Below, piece after piece: positions 1 to 8,810 of a stretch of 64,000 bases of DNA. The stretch is from assembly GCA_902825875.1 (NCBI GenBank), contig CADECP010000024.1, forward strand, positions 1-64,000, given 5' to 3'. Positions within the stretch are counted from its first letter, which is position 1. Every line of letters begins with the position of its first letter. Source of the DNA: an uncultured Acidobacteriota bacterium. GTDB lineage: Bacteria > Acidobacteriota > Blastocatellia > RBC074. The position numbers and the translations under genes were made by a program. Below the pieces are notes generated by a model. That model was not told the origin of the DNA, made no database searches, and saw only the letters and a list, made by a program, of their open reading frames with translations.

Positions 1-55
1 ACTCCTTCGAAGGCAAGCTAAACTTTCAACTCTTATCGCGCAACAGGTTTTATGT

Positions 56-97
56 ATGACTTAAGCCACGAACTTGTGGTTTAGGTCATATTTTTTT
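56..97 (+). terminator. Rho-independent terminator of an upstream gene outside the window
   Basis: Two 14-nt arms (56-69 and 76-89) form an imperfect stem with two G-U type mismatches around a 6-nt loop, followed by A and seven T residues at 90-97. The T-tract on the plus strand indicates termination of a plus-strand transcript coming from before position 1. No gene is visible in 1-187. Confidence 0.75.
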
Positions 98-187
98 GCT
101 ACTAATGGTTTTATGCCGGTTTACATTAGAGTTGTTGCGATGAGGTAAATCTCCCCACCGATCGTGGTACGAACCCGGAGTTGAGAC

Positions 188-964
188 ATGAAAATTTATG
201 GCTTGCAGATTGATTCGGTCTGGGAAAGCAAAACGCCGAATCACGACAAAATCACTTCCCTGCTCGACCGAGCCAAACCCGAAACCGGTTCGCTGGTCGT
301 GCTGGCTGAAATGTTCGCGTCGGGTTTCAGCATGAACGTTGCGGCGATTCACGACAGCGACACGCACGAAACGCAAAACTTCCTGTCGCTCACCGCCGCC
401 GAACACAAAGTCTTTTTGATTGGCGGCATCGTTACCAAAGACGCCAGTGGTTTGGGAAGAAACGAATCTGTCTGCTATTCGCCCGAAGGCAAAGAACTTG
501 CCCGGTACTGCAAACTGCAACCGTTCACGCTGGGCGGAGAAAAAGCCGCTTACGTCGCGGGCGAAGATGTTTGCCTGTTCAACTGGCAGGACTTCACCGT
601 AGCCAGTTTCATCTGCTACGACCTGCGCTTTCCCGAACTCTTTCGCCGAGCCGCCAAACGCGGAGCCAACTTGATTACAGTCATCGCCAGTTGGCCGGAT
701 GTTCGCGTAGATCATTGGCTGACGCTGCTGAAAGCTCGCGCAATTGAAAATCAGGCTTATGTAATTGGAATTAACCGGTGCGGAAACGATCCGAAGTTGT
801 ATCACTCCGGGCGAAGTTCGATTTTCGATCCAAGCGGCAAACTGCTGGCTGACGCCGGAAGCGAAGAAGGCTGGATCGAAACGGACATTGATCTGGCGTC
901 GCTGAACGAATATCGAAAAGCTTTGCCGTTTCTGGCTGACATACGAGAAGACATGCTGCCATGA
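188..964 (+). CDS. Carbon-nitrogen hydrolase, omega-amidase (YafV/Nit2-like)
   Basis: A 258-residue nitrilase-superfamily amidase. The Glu-Lys-Cys triad is readable as E41 (in VVLAEMFASGF), K109 (in RYCKLQPF) and C143 (in FICYDLRFPELF). Family members of this length that carry CYDLRFP are usually omega-amidases that hydrolyse alpha-ketoglutaramate or alpha-ketosuccinamate in the cytosol, as in metabolite repair after transamination; the substrate here is inferred. There is no signal peptide. A GGAG lies about 8 nt before the ATG. The stop overlaps the crcB start by 4 nt (ATGA), so the two are probably translationally coupled. Confidence 0.9.
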   Translation: MKIYGLQIDSVWESKTPNHDKITSLLDRAKPETGSLVVLAEMFASGFSMNVAAIHDSDTHETQNFLSLTAAEHKVFLIGGIVTKDASGLGRNESVCYSPEGKELARYCKLQPFTLGGEKAAYVAGEDVCLFNWQDFTVASFICYDLRFPELFRRAAKRGANLITVIASWPDVRVDHWLTLLKARAIENQAYVIGINRCGNDPKLYHSGRSSIFDPSGKLLADAGSEEGWIETDIDLASLNEYRKALPFLADIREDMLP

Positions 965-1341
965 ACAAACTGCTTCTGGTCTTGTTGGGCGGAGCCATCG
1001 GCACAGGATTCCGCTTCGGAGTGAATTTTCTGGTCGCTGCCGTGTTGCGCGAACCGCCGAAGTTTCCTTACGCCACTTTCTTCATCAACCTGACAGGCAG
1101 TTTGCTGATCGGTTTTCTGGCCGAATGGTTCGACGCGCGCGCGACGGTTTCGCCGGAACTTCGCGCGATGGTGCTGGTCGGCGTGCTCGGCGGATACACG
1201 ACCTTTTCCAGCTTTTCGCTGGAAACGCTAAACCTGATCCGAGACAGCAAACCCGGCGCGGCGCTGCTTTATTCTGTGGGCAGTGTGGTGTTGGGGTTGG
1301 CAGCGACCTGGGCAGGCGTGCAATTGGCCAGATTGGTTTGA
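961..1341 (+). CDS. crcB: Fluoride efflux channel CrcB/Fluc
   Basis: 126 residues with four predicted membrane helices, the usual CrcB size. Diagnostic motifs are GGAIGTGFRF near the N-terminus, the NLTGSLLIGF segment with the conserved Asn of the pore, and GVLGGYTTFSSFS, which contains the phenylalanine-box/TTFSSF signature. CrcB forms dual-topology dimers that export fluoride passively. The start overlaps the amidase stop. No fluoride riboswitch could be recognised ahead of the operon, so constitutive co-expression with the amidase is the simplest reading. Confidence 0.93.
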   Translation: MNKLLLVLLGGAIGTGFRFGVNFLVAAVLREPPKFPYATFFINLTGSLLIGFLAEWFDARATVSPELRAMVLVGVLGGYTTFSSFSLETLNLIRDSKPGAALLYSVGSVVLGLAATWAGVQLARLV

Positions 1342-1428
1342 AACTCTCGCCTGTTTTCCGAACTCTGTGTTACCTTCGCAGCGCGCGAAACAACCGCAAA
1401 ATCCAATCACCAACAGGAGCAAACTCAA

Positions 1429-2634
1429 ATGTCCGGTTCATCCCAGATGACCATTCTCTGCATTTCCAGTTATGAAAAAGGTCAGGAATTTATGCGCGAA
1501 GCCAAACGACAAGGCTGGCGCGTGTTGTTGCTGACGGTCGAAAACCTGAAAGACGCCGATTGGCCGCGCGGCCATCTGGACGACATTTTTCTGATGCAGG
1601 AACTGACCAATCGCCAACACGTGTTCAACGCAGTCAGCTATCTGGCGCGAACGACGAACATTGATCGCATAGTGGCGCTGGATGAATTCGACATCGAAAT
1701 GGCCGCCAGTTTGCGCGAACATCTGCGCGTGCCGGGAATGGGCGAAACCACCAGCCGATATTTCCGCGACAAACTGGCAATGCGCGTTCGAGCGCAAAAC
1801 AAAGGCATTCGCGTTCCCGAATTTTGTCCGGTCATCAATTACGACAAGATGCGCGAATACATGAATCGTGTCGCCGCTCCGTGGATGCTGAAACCTCGTT
1901 CGTCGGCGTCGGCCATCGGCATCAAGAAAATTCGCAGCCAGGAAGAGCTGTGGCAGGTGCTGGAACAGCTTGGCGATGAACAGTCGAATTACGTGTTGGA
2001 ACAGTTCGTGCCCGGCGAAGTTTTTCACGTGGATTCCATCGTCGAAGACAAAAAAGTGTTGTTCGCCGCCGTCAGCAAATACGGCGCTCCGCCGATGAAC
2101 GTCGCCCACGACGGAGGCATTTTCACCACGCGGTTGTTGCCGCGAAAATCCAAAGACGAAAAAGACCTACAGAAAATGAACAAGGAAGTCGTCAAGGATT
2201 TGGGTTTGGTGCGCGGAGTCACGCACGCCGAATTCATCAAAGGCAATGCCGACGGCAAATTTTACTTTCTGGAAATCGCCGCGCGCGTCGGCGGAGCCAA
2301 CATCGCCGAAACCATCGAAGCCGCCACCGGGCTGAACCTGTGGGGCGAATGGGCGAAGATCGAAACCGCCACCGAAGACAAACCTTACGAACTGACAAAA
2401 CCCAACGATCTTTACTCCGGCATCATCGCTTCGCTGGCGCGCCAGGAATGGCCCGACACTTCAGCTTACACCGAACCGGAAATCGTCTGGCGAATGAACA
2501 AACATCATCACGCCGGATTGATCGTCGCGTCGAAAGACCCCGCGCGTATCGAAGAATTGCTGACCACTTACGTCGAACGGTTTTATCAGGATTTCCACGC
2601 CAGCGTGCCGCTGCCGGACAAGCCGACTTCGTAA
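1429..2634 (+). CDS. ATP-grasp domain protein (carboxylate-amine ligase-like)
   Basis: 401 residues with a soluble ATP-grasp layout: an N-terminal pre-ATP-grasp fold, an ATP-binding lysine region around [18 protein letters not shown], a grasp strand [14 protein letters not shown], and the catalytic segment [13 protein letters not shown] with the metal-binding E and R/N pattern. Such proteins join a carboxylate to an amine or thiol through an acyl phosphate; the substrate cannot be told from sequence. AGGAG lies upstream of the ATG at 1429, and a second in-frame ATG lies 18 nt downstream. It is followed by an MFS gene, 19 nt on, and the fusion aminotransferase, which suggests a small-molecule operon. 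Confidence 0.85.
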   Translation: MSGSSQMTILCISSYEKGQEFMREAKRQGWRVLLLTVENLKDADWPRGHLDDIFLMQELTNRQHVFNAVSYLARTTNIDRIVALDEFDIEMAASLREHLRVPGMGETTSRYFRDKLAMRVRAQNKGIRVPEFCPVINYDKMREYMNRVAAPWMLKPRSSASAIGIKKIRSQEELWQVLEQLGDEQSNYVLEQFVPGEVFHVDSIVEDKKVLFAAVSKYGAPPMNVAHDGGIFTTRLLPRKSKDEKDLQKMNKEVVKDLGLVRGVTHAEFIKGNADGKFYFLEIAARVGGANIAETIEAATGLNLWGEWAKIETATEDKPYELTKPNDLYSGIIASLARQEWPDTSAYTEPEIVWRMNKHHHAGLIVASKDPARIEELLTTYVERFYQDFHASVPLPDKPTS

Positions 2635-2653
2635 CCGTTCACGCAAAATCACA

Positions 2654-3943
2654 ATGACTCGACAAACCAATTCCGCAACGTTTTACGGCTGGCGAATCGT
2701 GGCCGCCTCGTTTTTCACTCTGGGCGTGGCGGTGGGCTTGCCGTATTTCGGTATGCCGTTTTTTTACGATTACTTCGAGCGCCCAATCAACGAAGGCGGT
2801 TTCGGCTGGTCGCGTTCGACCATCACGCTGGGATTGCCGCTGGGAACCATTGCCACTTTGTGGGTGGGGCCGCTGCTGGCGCATCGGTTTCCGCCTCGCC
2901 GATTGATTTTGATCGGAACCGGATTGACGGCGTTGGTGCTGGTTGGCTTTGGCCGAATGAACGGCGCAGTCTGGATGTATTGGTCGCTGTGGGTCGTGTA
3001 CATGGTCGCCAACGTGTTCAGCGGCGGCTTGTCGCATCAAGTGATCTTGTCGCAATGGTTCGTCAAACATCGTGGCACGGCGCTTTCGATTGCTTATCTG
3101 GGAATCAGTTTCATCGGAGCGATGTCGGCGCGTTTTGTCGTCAAACCGTTGTCCGAAGCCTTCGGTTTTCGTCTGGCGTTGCAGTTGATGGCCGGTTTGT
3201 TGTTGCTGACGTGGCCGCTGGTTTGGTTGGTGATGAAAGAAAAGCCTGCGGATTTGGGCTTGCTGCCCGACGGCGAAACCAACGCCGAAACTGCACCAGT
3301 TTCGGAAGAAAAAGCCCTGACGCCTTGCCAGTTTTTGCGCCAACGCTCTTTCTGGATTTTGCTGATTGGCGGATGCTGTTCGACCGGAGCCTTTGCCGCC
3401 GTTAGCCAACACTTGAAACTGATTTTGAAAGACAGCGGATTCAGCGACCAGAACGCACTGAATCTGGCGTTTAGTCAGACGATGTTGGTGTTGCTGATTG
3501 CCAGCGCCATTGGCCGATTGATGGTCGGGCGGCTGTCTGACCGATTGCCCAAGCGCCACGTGCTGACATTGACTTATGTCTTGCTGGCCGTGGCATTGCC
3601 GATGCTTTTGTTTGTCAAAGCGCCTGCGACGCCTTACCTGTTCGCTGTGATTTTTGGTTTGGCGATGGGCAGCGATTTTTTGCTGACGGCATTGATCGCC
3701 GCCGACCAATACTCGGTTTCGTCGCTGGCTCGCGTGCTGGCGATTTTGTTTCCGGCAATGACCATCGGCCAAACCTGGCTTCCTTACTTCATCGCCCTGT
3801 TGCGCGAATGGACGGGAAGTTATTCAACGCCGTTGTTGGTTGCGTTCGGATTGGCGGCGGCTGGCAGGCTGGTGATGACCTTGTTGCCGTCAGCGTCGAA
3901 CAATCGTTTTGAAGCTCAGGCTTCAACATCACAAGCCGCATAA
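2654..3943 (+). CDS. MFS transporter
   Basis: 429 residues with about 12 hydrophobic helices and the typical central loop near residue 205-225 (acidic, PDGETNAETAPVSEEK). The cytoplasmic loop motif appears twice in degenerate form: HRFPPRRLI after helix 2 and GRLSDRLPKRHVLT in the second half, the latter a good MFS A-motif. This pattern resembles the monocarboxylate/oxalate-formate antiporter branch, but the substrate is unknown. It lies between the ATP-grasp gene and the fusion aminotransferase, 6 nt before the latter, so the three are probably cotranscribed. Confidence 0.88.
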   Translation: MTRQTNSATFYGWRIVAASFFTLGVAVGLPYFGMPFFYDYFERPINEGGFGWSRSTITLGLPLGTIATLWVGPLLAHRFPPRRLILIGTGLTALVLVGFGRMNGAVWMYWSLWVVYMVANVFSGGLSHQVILSQWFVKHRGTALSIAYLGISFIGAMSARFVVKPLSEAFGFRLALQLMAGLLLLTWPLVWLVMKEKPADLGLLPDGETNAETAPVSEEKALTPCQFLRQRSFWILLIGGCCSTGAFAAVSQHLKLILKDSGFSDQNALNLAFSQTMLVLLIASAIGRLMVGRLSDRLPKRHVLTLTYVLLAVALPMLLFVKAPATPYLFAVIFGLAMGSDFLLTALIAADQYSVSSLARVLAILFPAMTIGQTWLPYFIALLREWTGSYSTPLLVAFGLAAAGRLVMTLLPSASNNRFEAQASTSQAA

Positions 3944-3949
3944 CTGTTT

Positions 3950-6900
3950 ATGTCGTTGTTACATCACACTCCAACTTTCACTCAGGAAGAAGCCATTCAA
4001 TTTGCGCGGCAACTCTTCAACATCGCAGCCGAAGCCGTGCCGTTGCCAAGCGAGCGCGATCAAAATTTTTTGCTGACTGCCGAAACCGGCGAACGATTCG
4101 TCTTCAAAATCGCCAACGCCACCGAAGACCGCGCAATGTTGGAAGCTCAGCAACAAGCGATGCAGCACGTCGCCGATCAGCTTTCGATTTGCCCAAAAGT
4201 TGTTTCGACAACCGACGGCAAGACGCTTGCCGAAATGGATTCGCCAACCGGAGCCAGACATTTGGCCTGGATGATTACGCATCTGGACGGAGTTCCGCTC
4301 GGCACTGTGCGGCGGCATTCGCCGGAACTGCTCGGCGAACTCGGCGCTTGTTTGGGCAAGCTGGATCGCGCGTTGGCGAACTTCGATCACCCGGCCATTC
4401 ACAGAGATTTTCATTGGGATTTGGCCAACGGCCTGCGCGAAGTTCGCAAACACGAATCGCTGATCGCCAACGCCGAATTGCGGCAACTGGTCAACTCGCT
4501 GGCTGACGAATTTGAACAGCACACCGCACCTTTGTTGCCGCAACTTCACCGCAGCGCGATTCACAACGACGCCAACGATTACAACGTGTTGGTCGGCGGC
4601 GGCGAAGACCTTTATTCGCGCAATCAACACGTCACGGGTTTGGTGGATTTCGGCGATATGGTCGTCAGCCACACGATCAACGAACTGGCTGTAGCCATTG
4701 CTTACGCCGTGCTCGATAAAGCCGATCCGCTGGCCGTAGCCGCGCAAATGGTCGCCGGTTATCACGCAGAAAACCCTTTGACCGACGCTGAACTTGCGGC
4801 GCTGTTCGGGTTGGTTCGTTTGCGGCTCTGCGTCAGCGTTTGTCTGGCGGCGTTTCAGCAGCAACAGCGTCCTGACGACGAATACCTTTCCATCAGCCAA
4901 CAACCGATCCGCAACACCTTGCCGAAGCTGGCAAACATTCATCCGCGCTTCGCCGAAGTTGCGTTCCGGCAGGCTTGCGGCCTGAAGAAAACATTCACGG
5001 AAAACACGTTCGTAGTTCCGCCTTCAGGCGGCAGTCTCGGCAAACAGACCCGACCGCCTGAAGGCGGAACTACGAACGCGACGGCGAAGATTGCGTCTGT
5101 GATTGATGTTGATCTGAAAACGGAGCCTTTGTTGGTTTTCGATCTCAGCGTCGGCAGCCCGCTGCTGAGCGGCGATCCGGCGGAAAACAGCGAACCGAAA
5201 TTGACCGCGCGGTTGTTTGGAATGATGAAAGCGGCGGGCGTCAACGTCGGCGTGGGACGGTATGACGAAGCGCGAATGCTTTACGTTACGCCGCTGTTCG
5301 ACGCCGACTCATCGGCTTCTTCTTTGGGTGAACGGCGCACGGTGCATTTGGGAATTGATTTGTTTGTCGAAGCGGATTCGGCGGTGTATGCGCCGCTCGC
5401 GGGCGAAGTTCACGCGCTCAACAACAACTCCGCACCGCTGGATTACGGCCCAGTCATCATCTTGAAACACAAATTCGGCGAGCAGTCGTTTTTCACGCTC
5501 TACGGCCATTTGAGCGAAGGTTCGATTGAAAGTTTGCGCGTCGGGCAACAGTTTGAAGCCGGTCAATTGCTGGGTTCAGTGGGTGCGCCGTCAGTCAACG
5601 GCGGTTGGACGCCGCATCTGCACTTTCAAATCATCACGGACTTGCTCGATCTGGGTTGTGACTTTCCAGGCGTTTGTCACGCAGGCGAGCGCGAAATCTG
5701 GCGCGAGTTTTCGCCTGATCCGAATCTGATTCTTGGCATTCCCGCCGAATGTTTTCCGCCGGAAGCGCCAACAAAAGCCGAAACGTTGGCCGTGCGGCGC
5801 GAACGCATTGGCCGCAATTTGAGCATTGGCTACCGCGAACCGGTGAAAGTCGTGCGCGGCTGGCGGCAATATCTTTACGACGAAACCGGGCGGCAGCACC
5901 TGGACGCTTACAACAACGTCCCGCACGTCGGCCATTGTCACCCGCGCGTGATTGAAGCGGCCTGCCGACAAATGCGCGTGTTGAACACCAATACGCGCTA
6001 TTTGCACGACACGATCAATCGTTACGCCGAAGCTTTGTGCGCGACCTTGCCCGCGCCGTTGAGCGTTTGCTTTTTCGTCAACTCCGCTAGCGAAGCCAAC
6101 GAACTGGCGTTGCGGTTGGCGCGGGCGCACACGCGGCAAAAAGACATGATCGTGCTCGAAGCGGCCTATCACGGCCACACCACCGGCTTGATTGACATCA
6201 GCCCTTACAAACACGACGGCCCCGGCGGCGGCGGAGCGCCCGATTGGGTTCACACCGCGCCAATCCCGGATGGTTATCGCGGCCAGTACAAATACGGCGA
6301 CGCGCAAGCCGGAAAGAAATACGCCGCTCACGTCCGGGAAGTCATCGAGAAGCTCAAGCGCAACAGCAAAGGCTTGGCGGGCTTCATCGCCGAAACCTGT
6401 CCAAGTGTCGGCGGGCAGATTTTCATGCCGAAAAATTATCTGGCGTCGGTTTACGCGGCAGTTCGCGCGGCGGGCGGCGTTTGCATTGCCGACGAAGTGC
6501 AAACCGGATTCGGGCGTATTGGCACTAAGTTTTGGGCGTTTCAGGATCACGGCGTGACACCGGACATCGTCGTCATGGGCAAACCCATAGGCAACGGGCA
6601 TCCGATTGGCGCGCTGGTGACGACGCCGGAAATCGCCGATTCGTTCAACAACGGCATGGAATTTTTTAGCACCTTCGGCGGCAATCCTGTGTCGTGTACT
6701 GTCGGGCTGGAAGTGTTGAAAATCATCCGCGACGAAAATTTGCAACAACACGCCTTGCGAGTCGGCAACCGCTTGCTCGATGGATTGCGACCGTTTGTTG
6801 ACCAATTCCCGCTGGTGGGTGACGTACGCGGTTCAGGATTGTTTCTGGGCGTCGAATTGGTGCGCAACCGGCAAACGCTGGAACCCGCCGCCGCAGAAGC

Positions 6901-7060
6901 TTCGTTCGTCGCCAACCGCATGCGCGATTACGGCATTTTGCTCGGCACGGACGGGCCGTTTCACAACGTCGTCAAAATCCGTCCGCCGATGCCGTTTGAC
7001 GAATCCAACGCCGATTTTCTGGTCGCCACAATGCGCGGAGTGCTGGCTGAACTTTCTTGA
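3950..7060 (+). CDS. Three-domain fusion: APH-like kinase, M23 peptidase-like domain, class-III aminotransferase
   Basis: A 1036-residue multidomain protein. Residues ~1-345 are an aminoglycoside-phosphotransferase/choline-kinase fold with the catalytic loop AIHNDANDYNVLV and metal Asp in TGLVDFGDM. Residues ~455-580 are an M23/LytM-like beta domain with HLGID and HLHFQ metal ligands. Residues ~610-1036 are a class-III PLP aminotransferase with IADEVQTGFGR and the PLP lysine in VVMGKPIGNG near residue 877. The aminotransferase part resembles ethanolamine-phosphate phospholyase-type enzymes, and this three-domain order is known in other bacteria; a role in metabolising a phosphorylated amino alcohol is an inference. 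Residues ~353-377, between kinase and M23 domains, come from an inserted palindromic repeat (see that entry). Confidence 0.85.
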   Translation: MSLLHHTPTFTQEEAIQFARQLFNIAAEAVPLPSERDQNFLLTAETGERFVFKIANATEDRAMLEAQQQAMQHVADQLSICPKVVSTTDGKTLAEMDSPTGARHLAWMITHLDGVPLGTVRRHSPELLGELGACLGKLDRALANFDHPAIHRDFHWDLANGLREVRKHESLIANAELRQLVNSLADEFEQHTAPLLPQLHRSAIHNDANDYNVLVGGGEDLYSRNQHVTGLVDFGDMVVSHTINELAVAIAYAVLDKADPLAVAAQMVAGYHAENPLTDAELAALFGLVRLRLCVSVCLAAFQQQQRPDDEYLSISQQPIRNTLPKLANIHPRFAEVAFRQACGLKKTFTENTFVVPPSGGSLGKQTRPPEGGTTNATAKIASVIDVDLKTEPLLVFDLSVGSPLLSGDPAENSEPKLTARLFGMMKAAGVNVGVGRYDEARMLYVTPLFDADSSASSLGERRTVHLGIDLFVEADSAVYAPLAGEVHALNNNSAPLDYGPVIILKHKFGEQSFFTLYGHLSEGSIESLRVGQQFEAGQLLGSVGAPSVNGGWTPHLHFQIITDLLDLGCDFPGVCHAGEREIWREFSPDPNLILGIPAECFPPEAPTKAETLAVRRERIGRNLSIGYREPVKVVRGWRQYLYDETGRQHLDAYNNVPHVGHCHPRVIEAACRQMRVLNTNTRYLHDTINRYAEALCATLPAPLSVCFFVNSASEANELALRLARAHTRQKDMIVLEAAYHGHTTGLIDISPYKHDGPGGGGAPDWVHTAPIPDGYRGQYKYGDAQAGKKYAAHVREVIEKLKRNSKGLAGFIAETCPSVGGQIFMPKNYLASVYAAVRAAGGVCIADEVQTGFGRIGTKFWAFQDHGVTPDIVVMGKPIGNGHPIGALVTTPEIADSFNNGMEFFSTFGGNPVSCTVGLEVLKIIRDENLQQHALRVGNRLLDGLRPFVDQFPLVGDVRGSGLFLGVELVRNRQTLEPAAAEASFVANRMRDYGILLGTDGPFHNVVKIRPPMPFDESNADFLVATMRGVLAELS
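5008..5077. repeat. In-frame palindromic element inside the fusion gene
   Basis: Two perfect 24-bp inverted arms (5008-5031 and 5054-5077) are separated by 22 bp; each arm contains its own smaller palindrome (CCGCCTTCAGGCGG and its partner). The element leaves the host frame open and adds a Pro/Gly-rich linker beginning VVPPSGG and ending PPEGGTTN. The opposite strand also reads open with the same two peptide motifs. It sits exactly in the interdomain linker between the kinase and M23 domains. This behaviour resembles protein-coding palindromic elements described in Rickettsia; the relationship is analogy only. Confidence 0.85.
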
Positions 7061-7074
7061 ACAAGGAGCGAATA

Positions 7075-7716
7075 ATGTTTCCAACCACGTCCCAAATTCT
7101 GAACAACTACTTGCTGCCGCTGGCTGTCAGTGTGTTTGCGCTGTTGCTGGTTGCGGGGTTTTCCTTTTGGCAATTGCGCTCGACGCGCGCCGATGCAGGC
7201 GAAGGAAAATCCGATCTGCGACCGAAATTGTTTTCGGCGGTGGCGATGTTGGCCTGGCTGGTGGCGGCGTATTTTTTCAACGCGCCCCTGGTGTCGGCGT
7301 TACGCCATCGCATCGCACCGGAGCAAATTGCCGAACTTCGCATCACGCCGCTGGGCGATTCCAAAAAAGCTCCGGTCGTGTTCAATGACCGAGCGAAGAT
7401 CGGCGAAGGATTGAAATTGCTGGGCAATGCCGCCGGGTACAACAGCCAGGAACACGAACGATTGCTGCCCGATGGGTACGAAATTGAATTGAAGCCGGAA
7501 GGCGCCGCCGAGTATTTGCCCGCGAAGTTGCTGGCGCATCGCCAAAGCCGCCGTCCTCCGGGCGGAGCCGTGCAGGTTAGCGTCGTCGCCGTCACCAGCA
7601 ATCCTGGATCGGTGGCGATGAATTTCAGCAGCGCAAGTTTTCACACCTGGCTGAAAAAATATGTTGACCCGCTGTTTCCCGCGCCGCCAATAAACGTCAT
7701 TGGGATTCCGAAGTGA
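7075..7716 (+). CDS. Hypothetical membrane-anchored protein
   Basis: 213 residues from the ATG at 7075, chosen because AAGGAG lies 7 nt upstream; an in-frame TTG at 7057 would place that Shine-Dalgarno inside the gene. Two hydrophobic segments are visible, LLPLAVSVFALLLVAGFSF near the N-terminus and SAVAMLAWLVAAYFF around residue 50-65, followed by a soluble domain of ~140 residues. I do not recognise the family. It follows the fusion aminotransferase by 14 nt and may be the last gene of that operon. Confidence 0.7.
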   Translation: MFPTTSQILNNYLLPLAVSVFALLLVAGFSFWQLRSTRADAGEGKSDLRPKLFSAVAMLAWLVAAYFFNAPLVSALRHRIAPEQIAELRITPLGDSKKAPVVFNDRAKIGEGLKLLGNAAGYNSQEHERLLPDGYEIELKPEGAAEYLPAKLLAHRQSRRPPGGAVQVSVVAVTSNPGSVAMNFSSASFHTWLKKYVDPLFPAPPINVIGIPK

Positions 7717-7757
7717 AGCCACTAAATCAGCAAAAGCAGTATTGAAACATCGTGCTC

Positions 7758-7869
7758 AAAACAGGATGAACAAGATTTTCAACAGGATTTACAAGACGAT
7801 CAATGTTTGACGCAATCCAGCCAAGACTGAGTCTTGTTCATTCTGAAAAAAATCTTGTCCATCCTGTTT
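7758..7869. repeat. Inverted repeat between convergent genes
   Basis: Arms at 7758-7778 and 7849-7869 (21 bp, one mismatch) enclose further partial copies of an ACAGGATTTACAAG-type sequence. It fills the gap between convergent genes and could act as a bidirectional terminator, although no clean T-tract follows either side. Confidence 0.6.
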
Positions 7870-8810
7870 CAAAGTCTTTCCTTTGATTTGGCCTGTTGCC
7901 GCAGAGTTTCGGCAATGTCTTTGGCGGCAATCGCGCCGTGTCCGACGGCGGTCGCCACGCTCAGACAAACCGGTTTGCAAACATCGCCCGCCGCATAGAC
8001 CCAATCTGCAGAAGTTCGTTGCCGTTGATCGGCAATGATGTACCCAGCTTCATCCAGCGCAATTTGCCCACGAAAAGCTTCGGTGTTCGGCGCAATGCCT
8101 ACACGAACGAAAACGCCTTCGGTGGCAATCGTTCGCAACTTACCGGAATGAATTTCTTCGACAATCAATCGTTCAACTCGCTCAGCGCCTTCGATGGCTA
8201 TCGGTTGAACGCCAGTCAGGAACATAATGTTCGCCGTCTGCCGAGCTTGGCGCAGCCATTCGGAGCGCGTGCGAAACGTTTCTGACCGATGAATCAATGT
8301 GACGTGCGGACAGACACGAGAAAGGATCAAACTGTTTTCGACAGCCGAATCGCCTCCGCCGATGACGCAAACATTTTTTCCCGCGTATAAACTGTGATCG
8401 CGCGTCGCTGAAAAGCTGACGCCGCCACTGATGGCAAAACGATCTTCGCCAGGAATTCCCAGCCGTCGTTTGCGCGCGCCAGTGGCGAGAATGAAGGCTT
8501 GCGCCGTCAGGGGTTCATCGTTGCAGCGCAAAGTTCGTTCAGCCAGATTGACGTTTTCCAGCCGACAGCCGAGCCGGTAATCCAGATTCAATTCGCGCAA
8601 CTGCGTTTCAAACTCGTCGCGCAAATGGCGTCCGCTGTCGGCAATCAAGCCCGGATAATCAATCACGCGATGAACCATGTGCAGCAATTGCCCGCCGAGT
8701 TCCGCAGCCGTTTCCAGCAACACGGCTCGCAAGCCTAGTGAGTTCGCCCAAAGCAAGGAACTGATTCCCGCCGGGCCTCCGCCAAGAATGATCGCGTCAA
8801 ACTCGTTCAT
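7869..8810 (-). CDS. Thioredoxin-reductase-like FAD/NAD(P) oxidoreductase lacking the CxxC
   Basis: 313 residues from the ATG at 8810. The FAD-binding GGGPAGISS, the NAD(P)-binding VIGGGDSAVENS and the C-terminal YAAGDVCKP are clear. In true thioredoxin reductase the segment after GV(S/K) reads CATC; here it reads SATR (in GVSFSATRDHS), so the redox-active disulfide is absent. This is the pattern of TrxR-like ferredoxin/flavodoxin-NADP reductases and related flavoproteins, which is the better call. The start overlaps the stop of the upstream amidohydrolase (ATGA), so translation is probably coupled. Length fits the family (~310-340). Confidence 0.82.
   Translation of the reverse strand: MNEFDAIILGGGPAGISSLLWANSLGLRAVLLETAAELGGQLLHMVHRVIDYPGLIADSGRHLRDEFETQLRELNLDYRLGCRLENVNLAERTLRCNDEPLTAQAFILATGARKRRLGIPGEDRFAISGGVSFSATRDHSLYAGKNVCVIGGGDSAVENSLILSRVCPHVTLIHRSETFRTRSEWLRQARQTANIMFLTGVQPIAIEGAERVERLIVEEIHSGKLRTIATEGVFVRVGIAPNTEAFRGQIALDEAGYIIADQRQRTSADWVYAAGDVCKPVCLSVATAVGHGAIAAKDIAETLRQQAKSKERL

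Noticed and set aside
100-187. Possible fluoride riboswitch ahead of the amidase-crcB pair
   Set aside because: No arrangement of the conserved crcB-motif helices and GAUGG-type elements could be found; crcB is the second gene.
2639-3772. Long antisense frame of 377 codons opposite the MFS gene
   Set aside because: Composition is Gln/Arg/His-rich with no motif; it is a shadow of the GC-skewed codons of the real gene.
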